A DNA stretch of 7,872 bases from NCBI GenBank assembly GCA_017379815.1, contig JAFNVK010000104.1, positions 1-7,872 on the forward strand, written 5' to 3'. Positions 5,874 to 7,872 of the stretch are shown piece after piece (position 1 is the first letter of the stretch; each line of letters opens with the position of its first letter). Under the pieces are notes generated by a model. That model did not search any database. It worked only from the letters and a program-made list of their open reading frames with translations, and was not told the origin of the DNA. The stretch comes from Clostridia bacterium. Lineage in GTDB: Bacteria; Bacillota; Clostridia; Oscillospirales; CAG-272. A program made the translations under genes and the position numbers.

Positions 5874-5895
5874 GGAAAGGAAACGCAACGCATTG
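5872..5895 (+). promoter_or_regulatory. ribosome binding site and TTG start deciding the vanY N-terminus
   Basis: AAGGAAAGGA (5872-5881) overlaps the mnmM stop and precedes an in-frame TTG at 5893 by 11 bases. This start gives a compact lipoprotein signal peptide with its cysteine at residue 21. The earlier in-frame TTG at 5857 lies inside mnmM, has no visible ribosome binding site and would give a 32-residue leader. No in-frame ATG precedes the signal sequence. Confidence 0.6.
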
Positions 5896-6759
5896 TCTGG
5901 GAAATACCGCAGTCTCGCGGCGCTTTTGCTTCTTCCGCTTCTGCTTGCCTCCTGTATTCGCCTCCCCTCGGATGGCGGCGACGAGACGGGGGAGGGGAAC
6001 GGAGGGGACAAAAAGCCCCCGAGCTATCATGAGAATATGACCTACCAATATCAGACCGAGGTAGATGAGGACGTCCTCATGACCGATCTCTCTGCCGCCT
6101 ATCTGGTTCTGGCCAATAAGTCCTCACCCGTGGGAGAGGATTACACCCCGGAGGATCTGGTGGCGCTCAGCAGCGCCGTGATCGCCTCCTGGCATCAAGC
6201 GACCGGGCTTTTGCTGGACGCTTGTGCGGCCGCCGCGCTTTACGAGATGCTGGACGAGATGCGTGCCGCCGGTGTCACGGATATTTGCGTCACCAGCGCC
6301 TATCGCTCGTATGCCCGTCAGCAGCAGCTCTACGAGACCTATCTTGCGCGCGAGCTGGCCACCATCTCGGAGGATGCCTATCGGGCGCTCGGCTATTCCT
6401 ATATCAAGACCAATTACCTCGACGCGGGCAAGAGCAAGCTTTCCTACGCCGACGCCGCAAGGGTGGTGCTTTCTTACTCGGCCTATCCCGGCACGAGTGA
6501 GCACCAGACGGGGCTGTGCGTGGACTTCATCACCGATGAAATGGGGGGCGAGCTGACCGAGGCCTTTGAGGAGAGTGCCGCCTTTGCGTGGCTCTCGAAG
6601 AACGCCTACAAGTTTGGCTTTATCCTGCGCTACCCGAAGGGCAAGGAGGGCGTCACGGGCTACACCTACGAGCCCTGGCACTACCGCTTCGTCGGGCGTG
6701 AGGCCGCAACGGATATTTACTGCTCGGGGCTTACTCTGGAGCAATACCTTGAAAAATAA
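5893..6759 (+). CDS. VanY-like D-alanyl-D-alanine carboxypeptidase lipoprotein (peptidase M15B)
   Basis: This 288-residue secreted, membrane-anchored metallopeptidase is expected to remove the terminal D-alanine from peptidoglycan stem peptides. The N-terminus has K4 and R6, a leucine-rich core, and the lipobox LASC with lipidated Cys21. An acidic, glycine-rich linker (about 27-45) leads to the enzyme domain. Family motifs are TSAYRSYARQQ (134-144, substrate-binding Arg138), GTSEHQTGLCVDF (200-212, zinc ligands His204 and Asp211) and YEPWHYRFVG (259-268, catalytic Glu260 and zinc ligand His263). The whole active site is present, so it should be functional. VanY in resistance clusters has the same domain, but there are no vanA/B-type ligase, vanH, vanX or two-component genes here. 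This is therefore most likely a housekeeping wall enzyme rather than glycopeptide resistance. It is the last gene of the operon, starting from a TTG 19 bases after mnmM. An alternative TTG start at 5857 would overlap mnmM by 17 bases. Confidence 0.88.
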   Translation: MSGKYRSLAALLLLPLLLASCIRLPSDGGDETGEGNGGDKKPPSYHENMTYQYQTEVDEDVLMTDLSAAYLVLANKSSPVGEDYTPEDLVALSSAVIASWHQATGLLLDACAAAALYEMLDEMRAAGVTDICVTSAYRSYARQQQLYETYLARELATISEDAYRALGYSYIKTNYLDAGKSKLSYADAARVVLSYSAYPGTSEHQTGLCVDFITDEMGGELTEAFEESAAFAWLSKNAYKFGFILRYPKGKEGVTGYTYEPWHYRFVGREAATDIYCSGLTLEQYLEK

Positions 6760-6767
6760 AGCCGCCC

Positions 6768-6814
6768 AAAAGGGCTGCCGCAAATGCATTCGGCGTTTGC
6801 GGCAGCCCTTTTTT
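6768..6814. terminator. strong terminator between vanY and the convergent right-edge gene
   Basis: A perfect 17-base-pair stem (6768-6784 with 6796-6812) closes an 11-base loop and ends in six Ts (6809-6814). The GC core is GGGCTGCCGC. On the minus strand the same hairpin runs into only four Ts, so stopping is likely stronger for the plus-strand operon. The T run extends into the stop codon of the opposing gene (6813-6815). Confidence 0.92.
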
Positions 6815-7872
6815 ATCGTTTGATCCTTGCCCGTACGCGGCGGAAGAAATGCGCGGGATCGAGCAGAAGATAGGAGAGCGCCTTCTTCCAGCGCGGATAG
6901 GGGGAGAGCGCCTCGGTCAAGGAAGGCGGCGGACGGTGACCGGGAGAGGCAAGACCGAAGGCCGCACGCTCACGGTCCCAGAAGTCAAGCGCGGAGAAGG
7001 ATCTCCCGGCGCCGAGATCGTCCTCAAAGAGGAGACTGCCGAATACGGCGCGGTCAAGCTCCTTGGGGTGGTGGAGGAAAGCCTCAAAGGCGGCGGCAAG
7101 ATCGGCTCGGCGGTAGGGAAGGCGAGCGCGTTCCTCACCAAAGGTGTCGCACATATCCTGCACGAAGTTGAGCGCTCCCTCCTGCAGGATCTCGGTGACC
7201 AGTACGGTGCGCGGATCGGGGGCGTAGGACTCCCATTTGGGCTCAAGAACACCGCCAATGCGCTCGTAGCCAACCACCGAGGGGGAAAGCTTCATCAGCA
7301 CGTGCTCGCGGATCACCCCCGTGATCGCGGGCTTGTAGTCAAAGAAGCAGGCGTTGGAAAAGCCGTAGCGCGCGGCGCGGTCAAAGAGGATCTGTCCGCC
7401 CGCGTGCAGATAGAGACTGTTGACGGGAAAGCCGAGCAGGGAGGTCAGAGCCGCCTCAGCACGGCCGCTATAACCAATGTCAAAGAGATGCTCGCCCGGG
7501 TGGATCAGCCCGCCAAAGTAGCTCCGCAGCTCCTCGCGGTGTGCCGAGAGCTTGGCAAAGTCGATGGAGGGGGTCAGTGCCGTCAGGGCGTATTCGGCCT
7601 GCTCGCGCGTACGAAACGGCTTTTCGTAAAGTCCCTCGGAAAGGCTCAGATGCTCACGCAGAGAGGGCGCACTCTCCTTGCGATAGGGGGCAAAGAGCTC
7701 GTCCAGACGGCAGGGGGAGAAGGAGGAGGGACTCCACTTGTCCCAAAGGGAAAGCAGGTCGGTGGGGGAGGCGAGGTCGGCAAGCGCCAGCGCCTTGCGG
7801 GAAAGAAAGAGATAGTGCTCGCGCGGCAGGGTTGACTCGTGTCGGCGCAGGATGCGATAGGCCTGCATGGGA
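6813..7872 (-). CDS. C-terminal part of a HAD-like protein resembling those of surface polysaccharide loci (COG5610-like), cut by window edge
   Basis: The frame stays open through the right edge; the codon before the ATG at 7868 is proline, so the ATG is probably internal. The visible start, (P)MQAYRILRR, followed by YLFLSRKALALA (19-30), matches the arrangement ARDGYPM...YLYxSRxAL that I associate with predicted HAD-like proteins of COG5610. Many of these lie among capsule or rhamnan-type glycosyltransferases. A second landmark is LFDIGYSGRAEAAL (128-141), the D-x-G-x-S-G motif of that family. Residue HVLMKLSPSVVGYERIGG (189-206) also fits. The tail ends in a basic segment (342-351) suggestive of membrane or phosphate contact. 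The 351 visible residues lack the HAD core, which would be outside the window. The reaction is unknown; a role in surface glycan assembly is inferred from the family only. It converges on vanY and shares its terminator. Confidence 0.6.
   Translation of the reverse strand, partial: PMQAYRILRRHESTLPREHYLFLSRKALALADLASPTDLLSLWDKWSPSSFSPCRLDELFAPYRKESAPSLREHLSLSEGLYEKPFRTREQAEYALTALTPSIDFAKLSAHREELRSYFGGLIHPGEHLFDIGYSGRAEAALTSLLGFPVNSLYLHAGGQILFDRAARYGFSNACFFDYKPAITGVIREHVLMKLSPSVVGYERIGGVLEPKWESYAPDPRTVLVTEILQEGALNFVQDMCDTFGEERARLPYRRADLAAAFEAFLHHPKELDRAVFGSLLFEDDLGAGRSFSALDFWDRERAAFGLASPGHRPPPSLTEALSPYPRWKKALSYLLLDPAHFFRRVRARIKR

Noticed and set aside
5893..6759. VanY-like gene as evidence of a vancomycin resistance cluster
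   Set aside because: No van ligase, VanH, VanX or VanRS genes are present, and M15B carboxypeptidases are common wall enzymes in Clostridia.
6849..7835. Plus-strand open frame (328 codons) opposite the right-edge gene
   Set aside because: It is a Gly/Arg/Glu-rich mirror frame, whereas the minus strand carries family-like motifs (DIGYSG, SRKAL).
1..7872. Mobile element, CRISPR array, tRNA or rRNA
   Set aside because: I saw no transposase, integrase, direct-repeat spacer pattern, terminal repeats or cloverleaf-like sequence by reading both strands.

Overview
The window looks like ordinary chromosomal DNA from a bacterium of the Clostridia (Bacillota), probably an uncultured or gut-type lineage. 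Support comes from purine-rich AAAGGA/AAGGAG ribosome binding sites, near-consensus sigma-A promoters with 17-base spacers, and families typical of this group: YwaF-type membrane proteins, a DUF6062-like protein, a YtqB/MnmM-type tRNA methyltransferase, a ROK glucokinase and a VanY-type lipoprotein. By eye the G+C is well above 50%. I see no rRNA, tRNA, insertion sequence, CRISPR array or phage gene.

Layout from left to right. (1) The 3' part of a PP2C-like phosphatase gene runs in from the left edge (+). (2) Two tandem monocistronic genes (+) encode diverged YwaF/TMEM164-like integral membrane proteins, each with its own extended -10 promoter; a terminator separates them. (3) A bidirectional terminator (2672-2715) divides these from two minus-strand genes: a ROK glucokinase with its own promoter and, upstream of it, a HAD phosphatase. 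(4) A divergent promoter region (4454-4589) drives the HAD gene leftward and a three-gene plus-strand operon rightward. Its centre is a perfect TATAATTATA palindrome that gives a -10 box on each strand. (5) The operon is DUF6062-like double zinc-motif protein, MnmM-type tRNA wobble-uridine methyltransferase, then VanY-like D,D-carboxypeptidase lipoprotein. (6) A strong stem-loop (6768-6814) ends the operon and faces a convergent minus-strand gene. That gene is cut by the right edge and resembles HAD-like proteins associated with surface polysaccharide synthesis.

The genes do not form one pathway. They cover sugar phosphorylation (glucokinase), phosphate-ester hydrolysis (HAD), tRNA modification (MnmM), cell-wall trimming (VanY), possible lipid remodelling (YwaF pair) and possible signalling (PP2C). 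I found no clearly new defence or mobile system. The points most worth a second look are the symmetric bidirectional promoter, the diverged YwaF pair in which one copy has lost a motif histidine, the internally duplicated zinc-binding protein sharing an operon with mnmM, and the nested dyads over the glucokinase promoter. Three starts are reinterpreted: the PP2C and right-edge genes are truncated rather than starting in the window, and vanY most likely starts at a TTG at 5893.
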